Assembly: GCA_037623315.1 (NCBI GenBank)
Contig: JBBJJH010000002.1
Location: 62,001 to 126,000 of the forward strand
Length of the DNA stretch: 64,000 nt
Source: Halanaerobiaceae bacterium ANBcell28
Lineage (GTDB): Bacteria; Bacillota; Halanaerobiia; Halanaerobiales; DTU029
Direction of reading: 5' to 3'
Positions 8,900-18,145 of this stretch are shown here, in pieces. Numbering within the stretch: the stretch's first letter is position 1; every line of letters begins with the position of its first letter. The notes under the pieces are model-generated. The model had not been told where the DNA came from. It did no database searches and saw only the letters and a list, made by a program, of their open reading frames with translations. The translations under genes and the position numbers were made by a program.

Positions 8900-9666
8900 A
8901 TGAAATCATTTATAAAAAAGCTGGGATTGACTTGCAAGAGGAGATTGAAAAAGGAAATCTTTATTTCAAAGAAGGAAAATATTATATTAATTTTAATGAA
9001 GTAGAGTTAAAAGAGATTATTAGAGAAGTTGAAATAGTATTAGAAAAATCTGTTGAAGAAATTGATTTAAGTATAGCATTGAATCTTAATAGCATATTGA
9101 TAAAAGATAGTAATATTAAAGATATAAGTAAATTAAAGTATTTTATTAATTTAGATTATTTTCATTTAGAGAATCTTATAATAGAATATTGGGTTGATTT
9201 AAAGTACTTTAGAAGGATAAGAACTCTTAACCTTATAAATGGTGGATTAAAAGATTTAAATTTTTTAAGTAATCTATCAGATACGGTAGAGTCTTTACAA
9301 TTAGATAATAATCAAATAAGTGATTTAAGACCTATAACACATTTAAATGAGTTAAGAATTTTAGGCCTATCTTCTAATCAAATAGAAGATTTGACTCCCC
9401 TGAGAGAGATGGAGTTTATAAGGGAATTATTTTTATATAACAATAATATAAAAAATCTTGAAGGGATAGAGAACGTTAAAATATTTACGCTGCATGTTGG
9501 TTCTAATCCCTTAACTTTAGAAGGAATAAAAGTGATAGAAGAAATGGAGTATTTAAATACATTAAGTTTAGATAGAAAAATTTTTGATGGGATTGTTTTT
9601 GCCCGGTATCCTAATTATATCTTTGTAGATTATTTAGAATTTATAGAGGAGGAGAATAATGACTAG
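8900..9666 (+). pseudogene. Leucine-rich-repeat protein needing a -1 frameshift
   Basis: The long frame (stop at 9664-9666) encodes internalin-like 22-residue leucine-rich repeats, for example SLQLDNNQISDLRPITHLN followed by ILGLSSNQIEDLTPL. No ATG begins this frame; the first possible start is TTG at 8932 with no ribosome binding site. A good start exists at ATG 8900 (GGGGG six bases upstream), but in the +1 frame relative to it. That frame meets A-AAA-AAG at 8914-8920; slipping back one base there joins MKSFIKK to AGIDLQEEIEKG. So the gene is expressed by -1 frameshifting or slippage, or is broken, or the base count is an error. No signal peptide is seen. It overlaps the next gene by eight bases. 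Confidence 0.7.
8914..8920 (+). promoter_or_regulatory. Slippery heptamer A-AAA-AAG
   Basis: Read in the frame of ATG 8900 the codons are ATA AAA AAG, giving the canonical bacterial -1 frameshift heptamer in exactly the right phase. The -1 product restores the leucine-rich-repeat frame. No strong downstream stimulatory stem was recognised by eye. Confidence 0.5.
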
Positions 9667-10252
9667 ACAGATTGATAATTTAGCCCCTGAAAGTTTAGAT
9701 TTTATAAAGGAAATAGAGAATACTAACTTGTATTTAATGGAACAAGGGATAAATCTTTCAGATCATATAGAAGAATTCGCACTGGCAGTACATTATGATG
9801 GTAAAGAAAATTATGCTATTGGGTTTGGTTTAGACCTATTTCAAAACAGTTGGGCTACAATAAGAAGAAATTTAGATAGTGCTAATGATAATTCTGCAGA
9901 TGATTTTGATTATGAAACTCCGCTAGAGATTACAATGACCAATGCAGATGGAGAGGTAGTTAGAGAGGAATATTTGTTTCAAGATTTAATTAATAATTAT
10001 CAAGATAGATTAGAAGCAGATTTTAGAGGTGATGAAAATAGAGAAAGAATGAGAGTTTTACAAAGGCTTATGGCTATGCTTAAAGAGGACAGGGTAAACA
10101 ATATAGATGTTATTTTCCCAGATCCTATAAGAGTTGGCCCCATGGGTTCAGAAGTAGTTTATTCTAACAGAGAAAATTCAGAAATTTATAATCTTGTAAG
10201 AGATTTTTTTTATGAAATAATAAGTCCATTAATACATTTTCGACTTTTTTGA
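9659..10252 (+). CDS. Hypothetical protein, possible degenerate lysozyme-like (GH24) fold
   Basis: A 197-residue protein with no signal peptide or membrane segment, translationally coupled to the leucine-rich-repeat gene (eight-base overlap, GAGGAG before the ATG). I do not recognise the family with confidence. Residues 38-57 (EEFALAVHYDGKENYAIGFG) line up with the catalytic stretch of T4-type lysozymes. E38 and D47 sit at the catalytic Glu/Asp spacing, but the expected threonine is A53 and the usual GH ending is GL. If real, this is a degenerate or altered muramidase fold. The rest is charged, mixed helix/strand sequence with no clear motif. Confidence 0.45.
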   Translation: MTRQIDNLAPESLDFIKEIENTNLYLMEQGINLSDHIEEFALAVHYDGKENYAIGFGLDLFQNSWATIRRNLDSANDNSADDFDYETPLEITMTNADGEVVREEYLFQDLINNYQDRLEADFRGDENRERMRVLQRLMAMLKEDRVNNIDVIFPDPIRVGPMGSEVVYSNRENSEIYNLVRDFFYEIISPLIHFRLF

Positions 10253-10303
10253 GTTTTTACGAAAGAACGTAGAGGTGATGATAGAAATATAAGTGTTAAT
10301 GCT

Positions 10304-10552
10304 TTGAGTAAATATACTGGCGTTTCTAGGACTACTATTAACAATCATCCAGAAATAATTGATTTAATTAATGAACAAAAGGCAGTTAGTATAGAATATT
10401 TAGATATAGATATAAAAAAAATATATAATTTAAATCATGCATTAATTCTTCTTGAAGAGGCCCTTAATCAAAATAGAGATATTATAGAACTTAAAAATAA
10501 ATATGAAAAAAATTTTCATCATCACATGCATTCTCTAATGGCTTGCATGTGA
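10304..10552 (+). pseudogene. Helix-turn-helix remnant (transposon/recombinase-accessory-like)
   Basis: The frame encodes LSKYTGVSRTTINNHPEI, a helix-turn-helix start typical of small accessory proteins of Tn554-like or serine-recombinase elements, then an amphipathic helix. There is no ATG or ribosome binding site: the frame is open only from the stop of the preceding gene (10250-10252), and the first start is a TTG at 10304. The last codons and stop lie inside the hairpin at 10521-10553. It is best read as the surviving part of a decayed mobile-element gene. Confidence 0.5.
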
Positions 10553-10556
10553 TTTA
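10521..10556 (+). terminator. Hairpin terminator, repeat-family copy 2
   Basis: ATCACATGCA at 10521-10530 pairs perfectly with TGCATGTGAT at 10544-10553, then TTTATTC. The arms nearly match the hairpin at 8644-8675. Confidence 0.75.
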
Positions 10557-10586
10557 TTCTTTGTAATTAATATATTTTAAAGTTAA

Positions 10587-10604
10587 AAAAAGCAGGAAGA
10601 AGAA
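10587..10604 (+). repeat. 18-base direct repeat, copy 2
   Basis: Exact second copy of the 18-mer at 8707-8724. It follows the second ATCACATGC-type hairpin at nearly the same distance. Confidence 0.8.
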
Positions 10605-10754
10605 CATCTGTATAGAAATAATATAATAGTAGATATATAGCATGAAAACTGCTTAAAATATACATTAAACACACTTTATATAAATGTTAATTTTTTTACG
10701 ATTTTTTATGCTGTACAACAATTTGCTTATGCTATACATATGTCAGGATAGGGG

Positions 10755-13700
10755 GTGCCAGTTATAACAATGAGTTCTTATGATGTACATTCACAGTTTA
10801 TTCATCTCCATAACCATAGTGAATATAGCCTTTTAGATGGAGCTGCTCGCATAAATCGATTGGTCATGCAGGCGAAAGAATATGATATGCCAGCTGTGGC
10901 TATAACTGACCATGGGGTACTATATGGTCTTGTGGATTTCTACAAAAAGGCTACAGAGCAGGGAATAAAGCCAATATTGGGTTGTGAGGTATATCTAACC
11001 CCATCTTCTATGGAACTTAAGGATACCAGAACTAGATATCATCTTGTACTTCTTGCTGAAAACAATCAGGGGTATCAGAATTTAGTCAAGATTGTTTCTA
11101 AAAGCTGGATAGAAGGCTTTTATTATAAACCACGTGTAGATAAAGACTTGTTAGCAAAATATAGTGAGGGCTTGATTGTTCTTTCTGCCTGTATTCAGGG
11201 AGAAATCCCGCAGTTGTTATTAGCAGGTGATTATGATGGAGCTATTGCTGCCACTAAAGAGTATCAAGAGATTTTTGCTAAAGATAATTTCTTCCTGGAA
11301 TTACAGGATCATAATCTTCGAGAAGAAAAAAGGGTGAATAGCCAGTTAATAAAGATTTCTAATCATCTTAATATACCGTTGGTGGTTACAAATGACGTTC
11401 ACTATCTACAAGAAAGCGATGCTAATCTCCATGATGTTTTGCTGGCTTTACAAACCGGGAAACATATCAAAGAAGAGGATCGTATGACTTTTCCTAATGA
11501 TAGCTTTTATTTCAAATCTCCAGCAGAAATGAGGTCATTGTTTCCTGCACTGGAAGATGCTTATCAGAATACAGTCAGTATAGCTGAACGTTGTCAGGTA
11601 GAACTTGATTTTAATACATTTCACTTACCTTCTTTTCCAGATGGAAATAAGGAGAAAACAATAGATGAGATTTTACGTGAAAAATGTAGAAATGGTATGC
11701 AAGAAAAAGGATTAGCTGGAGATAAGGTAGCAGAGGAAAGACTGGAATATGAGTTAGGTATTATAGAAGAGATGGGTTATGTTGCTTACTTTCTAATAGT
11801 TTGGGATTTTGTTGACTATGCTGAAAGAAATGGTATTAGAGTCGGCCCAGGGAGGGGTTCTGCTGCAGGTAGTCTGGTTTCTTATCTTTTGGGTATTACC
11901 AAATTAAATCCTTTAGAATATGGCCTGATTTTTGAAAGATTTCTCAATCCTGAACGGGTTACTATGCCTGATATCGATATTGATTTTGACGAAGAAAGAG
12001 ATCAGATAATTGAATATGTAAAAAACAGATATGGTAAAGAGAGGGTTGCTCAAATTGGAACATTTGGTACAATGGCAGCCAGAGCAGCTATAAGAGATGT
12101 TGGCCGTGCTTTGAATCTGCCGTTGAAAAAAGTAGATAGAATAGCCAAATTAGTACCTGGCAGACCTGGTATCACTATTGAAGAAGCCTTTGAAAGCAAT
12201 CAACGTTTGAAAGATGTATATGAGGAAGACTCCGAAGCAAGAGAGTTGTTGGATTTTGCCAGAGGAGCAGAAGGTTTACCCAGACATATTTCAACTCATG
12301 CAGCCGGTGTAGTAATAGGTGCAGGTGATTTAAGCAATATTATACCTTTACAATTACAGGATGAGAGTATTATTACCCAGCTTCCTATGAATGATTTAGA
12401 GAGTCTAGGCTTATTAAAAATGGACTTCCTGGGTTTAAGGAATCTTACAGTAATCAATAAAGCCCTTGATTTAATAGCAAAACGACATAATGTAGAGATA
12501 GATATAGAAAATATAGCACTAGATGATCCTCAAGTATATAAACTAATACAATCAGGAAAAACCTTAGGTGTTTTCCAGATGGAGTCTTATTTGTTTCAGG
12601 ATCTTAACCAGAGACTAAAGCCAGACCGTTTTAATGATCTTGTAGCTATTTTGGCATTAGGACGCCCTGGGCCTCTCGGTAGTGGACTGGTAGATCAATA
12701 TATTGATAGTCGGCATGGTTTGAGAGAAGCAGAATATCTTCATCCTGAATTAGAAAGTATACTTAAAGAAACCTTTGGTCTGATTTTATACCAGGAGCAG
12801 GTTATGGAAATTGCCAGTAAACTTGGTGGATATACTATGGGTGAAGCGGATCTCTTAAGACGGGGTATGGGTAAAAAGAAAAAAGAACTAATGGCTAGTG
12901 AGAGAGAAAGATTCCTTAAAGGCTGTCAAAAAAGAGGAATAGAAGAATCTGTTGCTAATCAGATCTTTGATCAAATGGAGTATTTTGCTGGTTACGGATT
13001 TAATAAATCTCATAGTGCTGCTTATGCCATGCTTGCTTATCAAACAGCATATTTGAAGGTGAAGTACCCAGCAGAGTTTATGGCAGCCTTATTATCAACT
13101 GTAATGGGTAATCAAAATAAGGTAGCTCAATATATAAGAGAGTGTAAAGAACTAGGTATAAAAATCTTGCCACCTGATATAAACAAAAGTAATTATGAAT
13201 TTACAGTAAGTGCTGATAATCAGATACACTATGGTTTGAAGGCAATTAAAAATGTTGGGGAAAGTGCCATAGCTAGTATTGTAAAAAATAGACAGAATGA
13301 GCCATATAAATCTCTAGAAGATTTTTTGAAAAGGGTTGATTTGCGTAGGGTAAACATACAGGTTGCAGAATCATTAATTAAAGCTGGAGCATTTTCTTCA
13401 TTTAAGCATAATCGAGCACAATTATTAATAAAATTTGAAGAGTTGTATGAAAAAGCGAATGCCAGTCGACACCATCGAATAGCTGGGCAAACTTCTTTTT
13501 TTGATATTGTCGAAGATGAAGAAAGTTTTTATCAAGATACTGTGGAATATCCTAATCTTAATGAACTCCCAATGGATGAAATGTTGGCTCAGGAAAGAGA
13601 GTATTTAGGAATATATTTATCAGCTCATCCTCTAGATGTATATAAAGATAAGATTAATTATTTCACTAATTGTGATAGCAATAGAATTAATGATCAGGAT

Positions 13701-14168
13701 CATACAAGAAATGATGTCTTTTTTGCTGGTATGCTGATAGAGAAAAAAAATCACCTTACTAAAAACAAGAACATGATGGCTTTCATAACTCTAGAAGATT
13801 GGGCAGGAAAGATAGAAATAGTTGTTTTCCCTAATGTGTATAGTAAATGCGAAGAATTGCTTTTTAATGGAAAAAAGTTACTGGTACGAGGGAACCTAGA
13901 TCAAGATAGTATTATTGCGCGGGAAATAATATCTCTGGAGCAAGATTTTTTAGAAATTCAAGTAAGTAATACAGGTAATAATATTTTAAATAGGCTTCAT
14001 TCATTATTTATAAAATATCCTGGAAAGCATCCGGTTTTTTTCAACGTAATAGAAAGAGGACGTGAACATTTGCTTATAGTTGATTCCAGATCTTGGGTAG
14101 AAAAGACGGAAGAATTTATAACAGAACTAGGCCAAATCTCAGGCCTTGAGAATTATAAATTTTATTAA
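10755..14168 (+). CDS. dnaE: DNA polymerase III subunit alpha (DnaE type)
   Basis: The 1137-residue replicative polymerase has an N-terminal PHP domain (HLHNHSEYSLLDG, H17/H19/H21). The C-family catalytic palm includes PDIDIDFDEE with D406, D408 and D410, followed by the fingers and tandem helix-hairpin-helix regions. An OB-fold near 970-1050 contains AFITLEDWAGKIEIVVFP. It lacks the intrinsic exonuclease insertion of PolC. Two starts are possible: GTG at 10755, with AGGA six bases upstream, and ATG at 10770, with GGGGG fourteen bases upstream. The GTG is preferred on spacing but the choice is open. It is followed 26 bases later by a membrane-protein gene. Confidence 0.95.
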   Translation: MPVITMSSYDVHSQFIHLHNHSEYSLLDGAARINRLVMQAKEYDMPAVAITDHGVLYGLVDFYKKATEQGIKPILGCEVYLTPSSMELKDTRTRYHLVLLAENNQGYQNLVKIVSKSWIEGFYYKPRVDKDLLAKYSEGLIVLSACIQGEIPQLLLAGDYDGAIAATKEYQEIFAKDNFFLELQDHNLREEKRVNSQLIKISNHLNIPLVVTNDVHYLQESDANLHDVLLALQTGKHIKEEDRMTFPNDSFYFKSPAEMRSLFPALEDAYQNTVSIAERCQVELDFNTFHLPSFPDGNKEKTIDEILREKCRNGMQEKGLAGDKVAEERLEYELGIIEEMGYVAYFLIVWDFVDYAERNGIRVGPGRGSAAGSLVSYLLGITKLNPLEYGLIFERFLNPERVTMPDIDIDFDEERDQIIEYVKNRYGKERVAQIGTFGTMAARAAIRDVGRALNLPLKKVDRIAKLVPGRPGITIEEAFESNQRLKDVYEEDSEARELLDFARGAEGLPRHISTHAAGVVIGAGDLSNIIPLQLQDESIITQLPMNDLESLGLLKMDFLGLRNLTVINKALDLIAKRHNVEIDIENIALDDPQVYKLIQSGKTLGVFQMESYLFQDLNQRLKPDRFNDLVAILALGRPGPLGSGLVDQYIDSRHGLREAEYLHPELESILKETFGLILYQEQVMEIASKLGGYTMGEADLLRRGMGKKKKELMASERERFLKGCQKRGIEESVANQIFDQMEYFAGYGFNKSHSAAYAMLAYQTAYLKVKYPAEFMAALLSTVMGNQNKVAQYIRECKELGIKILPPDINKSNYEFTVSADNQIHYGLKAIKNVGESAIASIVKNRQNEPYKSLEDFLKRVDLRRVNIQVAESLIKAGAFSSFKHNRAQLLIKFEELYEKANASRHHRIAGQTSFFDIVEDEESFYQDTVEYPNLNELPMDEMLAQEREYLGIYLSAHPLDVYKDKINYFTNCDSNRINDQDHTRNDVFFAGMLIEKKNHLTKNKNMMAFITLEDWAGKIEIVVFPNVYSKCEELLFNGKKLLVRGNLDQDSIIAREIISLEQDFLEIQVSNTGNNILNRLHSLFIKYPGKHPVFFNVIERGREHLLIVDSRSWVEKTEEFITELGQISGLENYKFY

Positions 14169-14194
14169 TTTAAGAAAAAGGCGGTGGCGTTTTA

Positions 14195-15589
14195 GTGAGT
14201 CTACAAGAGCAGTTTGAAAATATGAGCGATGAGTATTTGATAAAAGTATATCAAGAAAAAGAAGATTATGAAGAAGAAGCAGTGCAGTTGATTATAAATG
14301 AAATGGAGAAAAGGAATTTAGATTTTGATTTCTTTGATAAACAAGTAGAAGAGAAGAAAATTATTAATCAAAAGAGAAATTCATATATTGAAACTGAAAG
14401 TATAGGTTCTTGGTTAAATGAAGGCTGGAATATTTTCTTGAAAAAACCAGGTTTAATAATTATTATTTCAATTATATTTTCTTTATACCAGTTAAATTTA
14501 TATTTTTCTTATCACCATCTAGCACTTACAGATTTAATTTTCTTTTTATTAACTCCGCCTATTATTATTGGTATGTTTTATGTAATATTAAAAGTAGTTA
14601 GGGATGAGCCTGTTAGATTATCATACTGGCTACTTTCTTTCTCGATGTATGGAAAAATACTTTTTCTTTACCTTATGTTTATCTTAATTATAGGAACTGC
14701 TTCCTTGTTTTTTCTTGTTCCTGGTATTTATCTCTTCTTAAAATATTCTATGTCCTTATTTGTAGTTATTGATAGAGATAAATCAGCAGTAGATTCTTTA
14801 AGATTTAGCGGAAAGATAACGGAGGGTTATAAAGGGAAGTTGTTCTTGTTTAATTTCCTGGCTGTATTTGTATTTTCACTACAGATACCTTTTTTTTCTT
14901 CTATACCAAATATGTATTTGTATAAAGAAAATATAAATGTAATTTTTCTATTAGTAGTTTCTCTTATATACTTATTTGTTGTTTTTTTTCTTGCACCTAT
15001 TTTACTGTCTACTTTGGCCTTTATATATAAGAAATTAGATAGTAATTATGGAGCTCCTCGCCATATACAAAAAGACAAAGAAAAGGAACTGGAGTCTTTA
15101 GAAAAAGCCACAGGAAAATATGATGTATATATTGTATTTACAGGATTGTTATTATATTATCTACTTAAAAATTATATAGTAACTCCATTTATATACAGAT
15201 TCTTTAGATTTTTTGACACTACTAATATGTTTAGATTTTTATATTATGGTTCTCATTATCTAATTCTAGGAATATCTATTTTTATTGTAGCTGCATTAAT
15301 TACTCATCTTTATAAGAAGAAAGCAATAGGAGATCTTTTTTCTATAATTCTTATCATATACATATATCAAGTCTTGAGCAATATTCACTTATTCTTATTT
15401 GATGATTTCATAAGGAACGAATATAGCATGTCTATTTTAGCTAATACAGTTAATTCTATCTTATTGCGTTTGCCTGTAATCTTTGTGGGTCTGAGTTTTG
15501 CATATTTAGGTATGTATTTTGGTTTGAAAATGAGCTCTTATGTAAAACATAATAATACAATTGAAAGAAATAATGATAGGTCTTTGTAG
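14195..15589 (+). CDS. Multi-pass membrane protein of unknown function
   Basis: A 464-residue protein. The first 60 residues are soluble and acidic (EQFENMSDEYLIKVYQEK), and the remainder holds about ten hydrophobic segments. The middle region, with repeated glycine/proline turns such as FLVPGIYLFLKYSMSLFV followed by VIDRDKSAVDSLRFSG, resembles the membrane domain seen in glycerophosphodiester phosphodiesterase-associated (DUF975-like) proteins. I do not assign an activity. The start is GTG at 14195 with AAGGCGG upstream. It follows dnaE closely and may be co-transcribed with it. Confidence 0.65.
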   Translation: MSLQEQFENMSDEYLIKVYQEKEDYEEEAVQLIINEMEKRNLDFDFFDKQVEEKKIINQKRNSYIETESIGSWLNEGWNIFLKKPGLIIIISIIFSLYQLNLYFSYHHLALTDLIFFLLTPPIIIGMFYVILKVVRDEPVRLSYWLLSFSMYGKILFLYLMFILIIGTASLFFLVPGIYLFLKYSMSLFVVIDRDKSAVDSLRFSGKITEGYKGKLFLFNFLAVFVFSLQIPFFSSIPNMYLYKENINVIFLLVVSLIYLFVVFFLAPILLSTLAFIYKKLDSNYGAPRHIQKDKEKELESLEKATGKYDVYIVFTGLLLYYLLKNYIVTPFIYRFFRFFDTTNMFRFLYYGSHYLILGISIFIVAALITHLYKKKAIGDLFSIILIIYIYQVLSNIHLFLFDDFIRNEYSMSILANTVNSILLRLPVIFVGLSFAYLGMYFGLKMSSYVKHNNTIERNNDRSL

Positions 15590-15634
15590 TACTTTGATTA
15601 ATTTGCTTATATGATATACTGGAAGGGGTATTAA

Positions 15635-16840
15635 ATGAAAACATTATCATTAGAACGGGTCAAAGAAGCTCGAGAAAATTTAAAAGGTATTATTAATAAA
15701 ACTGATTTATATTATTCAGATACTTTTAGTAAAATGTCTAATAATAAAATTTATATGAAAGCTGAGAACCTACAGAAAACAGGTTCTTTCAAGATTCGCG
15801 GAGCCTATAACAAAATTAGAAAGCTTTGTTCAGAAGAAAGAAATTGTGGAGTAATAGCTTCTTCAGCAGGTAACCATGCCCAAGGAGTTGCTCTTGCTGC
15901 AAATAAAAATAATATTCAGGCAAATATAGTAATGCCATTACATGCACCATTAGCAAAAGTTGCTGCAACAAAGTCTTATGGTGCTAATGTGATTTTGTAT
16001 GGAGAAACATATGATGAGACTTATCAAAAAGCATTAGAATTGCAAGAAAAGAGTGGAGCAACTTTTATTCACCCATTTAATGATATTGATGTGATATCTG
16101 GTCAGGGTACTATTGCTCTTGAAATATTAGAACAATTACCGGAAACAGATATTATTGTAGTTCCCATAGGTGGAGGAGGCTTAATTTCAGGGATTGCTTT
16201 TGCAGTCAAAGAATTATACCCAAATATTAAAGTTATAGGAGTTGAAGCAAATAAAGCAGCTTCCATGAAAAAATCTATTACAGAAGGAAGGCTGTCTACA
16301 TTAGAGTCAGTTAGTACTATAGCAGATGGTATTTCTGTTAAAACACCAGGTGAGATCACTTATGCATTTTGTAAAAAATATGTAGATGATATAGTTACAG
16401 TAGACGATGAAGAAATTTGTTCAGCTATATTGATTCTATTGGAAAGATCAAAAATGATAGTAGAGGGTGCTGGAGCGACAGCGCTTGCAGCAGTACTTAA
16501 TAATAAGCTTAGTTGTAAGGATAAAGTAATAGTCCCTGTTTTATCTGGAGGGAATATAGATGTAAATATAGTTAGTCGTATTATAGAACGAGCACTAATA
16601 AAAGCAGGAAGGAAATATACAATCAAAACGTGTATACAGGATAAACCAGGCTGTTTGTCTCAGCTAGTGTCTGAGGTTGCCTCATTAGATGTAAACATCA
16701 TTTCTATTAATCACAAACGATATCAACCTGATGTGGCTATAGATTATTCGGAGGTTGACATTGAAATTGAAACAAAAAATACAAATCATGCAGGAGAAAT
16801 ATGTGCTCATCTAGAAAACAAAGGATATGTATTAAAATAA
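15635..16840 (+). CDS. ilvA: Threonine ammonia-lyase with C-terminal ACT domain
   Basis: A 401-residue fold-type II PLP enzyme that deaminates threonine to 2-oxobutanoate, feeding isoleucine synthesis or catabolism. The PLP lysine is K53 in SFKIRGAYN and the phosphate-binding glycine loop is GGGGL from residue 179. After about residue 325 there is a single ACT-like regulatory domain (RKYTIKTCIQDKPGCLSQLV), as in the short 400-residue class. That length is shared by biosynthetic-short and catabolic enzymes, so the symbol could also be tdcB. AAGGGG precedes the ATG. It appears to stand alone, with no ilv genes adjacent. Confidence 0.9.
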   Translation: MKTLSLERVKEARENLKGIINKTDLYYSDTFSKMSNNKIYMKAENLQKTGSFKIRGAYNKIRKLCSEERNCGVIASSAGNHAQGVALAANKNNIQANIVMPLHAPLAKVAATKSYGANVILYGETYDETYQKALELQEKSGATFIHPFNDIDVISGQGTIALEILEQLPETDIIVVPIGGGGLISGIAFAVKELYPNIKVIGVEANKAASMKKSITEGRLSTLESVSTIADGISVKTPGEITYAFCKKYVDDIVTVDDEEICSAILILLERSKMIVEGAGATALAAVLNNKLSCKDKVIVPVLSGGNIDVNIVSRIIERALIKAGRKYTIKTCIQDKPGCLSQLVSEVASLDVNIISINHKRYQPDVAIDYSEVDIEIETKNTNHAGEICAHLENKGYVLK

Positions 16841-17076
16841 AGCAAATCTGCTAATTATCTATTTATTCATAGATTTACTTACTATATAATAAAATTATAT
16901 AGATCATTATAATAGCTTCAAATGAATTAAAAAAAACTATCTTTAGGATAAGGATATGTTTAAATTTCTAGGAAAATATGCTATCATAAGTATTAACTAG
17001 GCCTTATTAAGAGATTTATATATTATTAGTAGAATATTATATCTTAGGCTAATTTATTCTTATTGGAGGATTTTTT

Positions 17077-17565
17077 ATGGATAATTTGTTTTTTCAATGG
17101 TTTAATCAATATTTGTCTAGAGAATTAGCAGTTTTAATTGTTTCTGCATTACCAATTGTAGAACTTAGAGGAGCTATTCCATTAGCGATATCATTGGGAT
17201 TTTCTCCCTGGAAGGCTTATTATTTATCCGTGTTTGGTAATATACTACCAATAATTCCTCTTTTATTATTTCTAGTTCCTGTTCGAGATTTTTTAATAAG
17301 ACACTTTATTGTTATGGAGAATTTTTTTTCTCGCTTAGAGGAACGAACATTAAAAAAAAGTGATAGGGTAGAAAAGTATGGAGCTATAGCATTAATACTT
17401 TTTACAGCTATCCCATTTCCTACAACCGGTGCATGGACTGCTTGTTTAGCTGCAGTATTATTTAAAATAAAATTTAAGTATGCATTTCCAGCTATAACTA
17501 CAGGTGTTTTTATAGCCGGTATAATAATGATAATTTTAAGCGTGACGGGTAAAGCTATATTTTAG
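17077..17565 (+). CDS. COG2426-type small multidrug export family protein
   Basis: The 162-residue protein has about four membrane segments and the conserved family stretch LPIVELRGAIPLAI near the N-terminus. FTAIPFPTTGAWTACLAA follows at about residue 110. The family is annotated as putative small multidrug export protein, but evidence for drug transport is thin. The strong GGAGG ribosome binding site supports the ATG at 17077. The mtrB promoter lies immediately downstream, so it is separate from that operon. Confidence 0.85.
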   Translation: MDNLFFQWFNQYLSRELAVLIVSALPIVELRGAIPLAISLGFSPWKAYYLSVFGNILPIIPLLLFLVPVRDFLIRHFIVMENFFSRLEERTLKKSDRVEKYGAIALILFTAIPFPTTGAWTACLAAVLFKIKFKYAFPAITTGVFIAGIIMIILSVTGKAIF

Positions 17566-17581
17566 TAGGGGACTAGTTTGC

Positions 17582-17610
17582 TTGACAATAAAAAGAAAAA
17601 AGTGTATTAT
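17582..17610 (+). promoter_or_regulatory. SigA-type promoter for mtrB
   Basis: TTGACA at 17582-17587, a 17-base spacer, and TATTAT at 17605-17610 form a near-consensus housekeeping promoter 24 bases before the mtrB ATG. Confidence 0.85.
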
Positions 17611-17633
17611 AAAAAAAATAAGGGGGTTAAAAA

Positions 17634-17852
17634 ATGCAAATACAGGCCGATTTTATTATTATAAAAGCTTTAGAAGATGGTGTGACTATTATAGGCTTAA
17701 CCCGTGGAAAAGAAACAAGATTCAATCATACAGAAAAATTAGATAAGGGCGAAGTATATGTGGCTCAGTTTACTGAACACACGTCAGCAATAAAAGTACG
17801 AGGGCGAGCTGAACTTGTAAGTAGACATGGACAAATTAATTCAGGAGAGTAG
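17634..17852 (+). CDS. mtrB: Tryptophan RNA-binding attenuation protein (TRAP)
   Basis: At 72 residues this matches Bacillus TRAP in length and sequence: IGLTRGKETRF, EKLDKGEVYVAQFTEHTSA and IKVRG. TRAP forms an 11-mer ring that, when loaded with tryptophan, winds RNA carrying about eleven (G/U)AG triplets. It thereby terminates or represses trp genes. The three RNA-contacting residues known from B. subtilis (K37, K56, R58) correspond to K35, K54 and R56 here, and the tryptophan-pocket region is intact. AGGGGG lies upstream. It leads a run of genes including accDA, pfkA and pyk rather than sitting beside folE as in Bacillus. No target array or trp operon is in this window. Confidence 0.93.
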   Translation: MQIQADFIIIKALEDGVTIIGLTRGKETRFNHTEKLDKGEVYVAQFTEHTSAIKVRGRAELVSRHGQINSGE

Positions 17853-17942
17853 AGTGTACCTGGCTTAGCACAGGACTGGTTATAAATTATATTATAATAA
17901 TTAGACAAATATAAAATAACAAATAGATAGTGAGGGGTTCTT

Positions 17943-18116
17943 ATGTGGCAGGTTATTTATGTTACTTCAAAAGAAGATGCCCAGTTGATAAAAAATCGCT
18001 TAGTAGCGCAAGGATTTCTGGTAAAATTAGAGGCAATTGATATAAATAGTTATCAGATTAAAGTGCCTGAGTCAGAAGCCGAAGATGTTTATGATATAAT
18101 TAATGATTTAATTTAA
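17943..18116 (+). CDS. Small DUF2007-like protein upstream of accD
   Basis: A 57-residue protein beginning MWQVIYVTSKEDAQLIKNRL and ending with a PESEAEDVYDIINDLI-like tail. It has the beta-alpha-beta pattern of short DUF2007-like putative signal-transducing proteins and resembles the small hypothetical proteins often found just before accD in clostridia. GAGGGG precedes the ATG at 17943. It lies between mtrB and accD and is likely co-transcribed with them. The function is not known. Confidence 0.75.
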   Translation: MWQVIYVTSKEDAQLIKNRLVAQGFLVKLEAIDINSYQIKVPESEAEDVYDIINDLI

Positions 18117-18145
18117 AAAATTCTGTAATATGAGGTGATAATACA

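Noticed and set aside
17845-17870. Cluster of GAG/TAG triplets just after mtrB, as a TRAP self-regulation site
   Set aside because: Only about three triplets fit the spacing; TRAP targets have around eleven (G/U)AG repeats.
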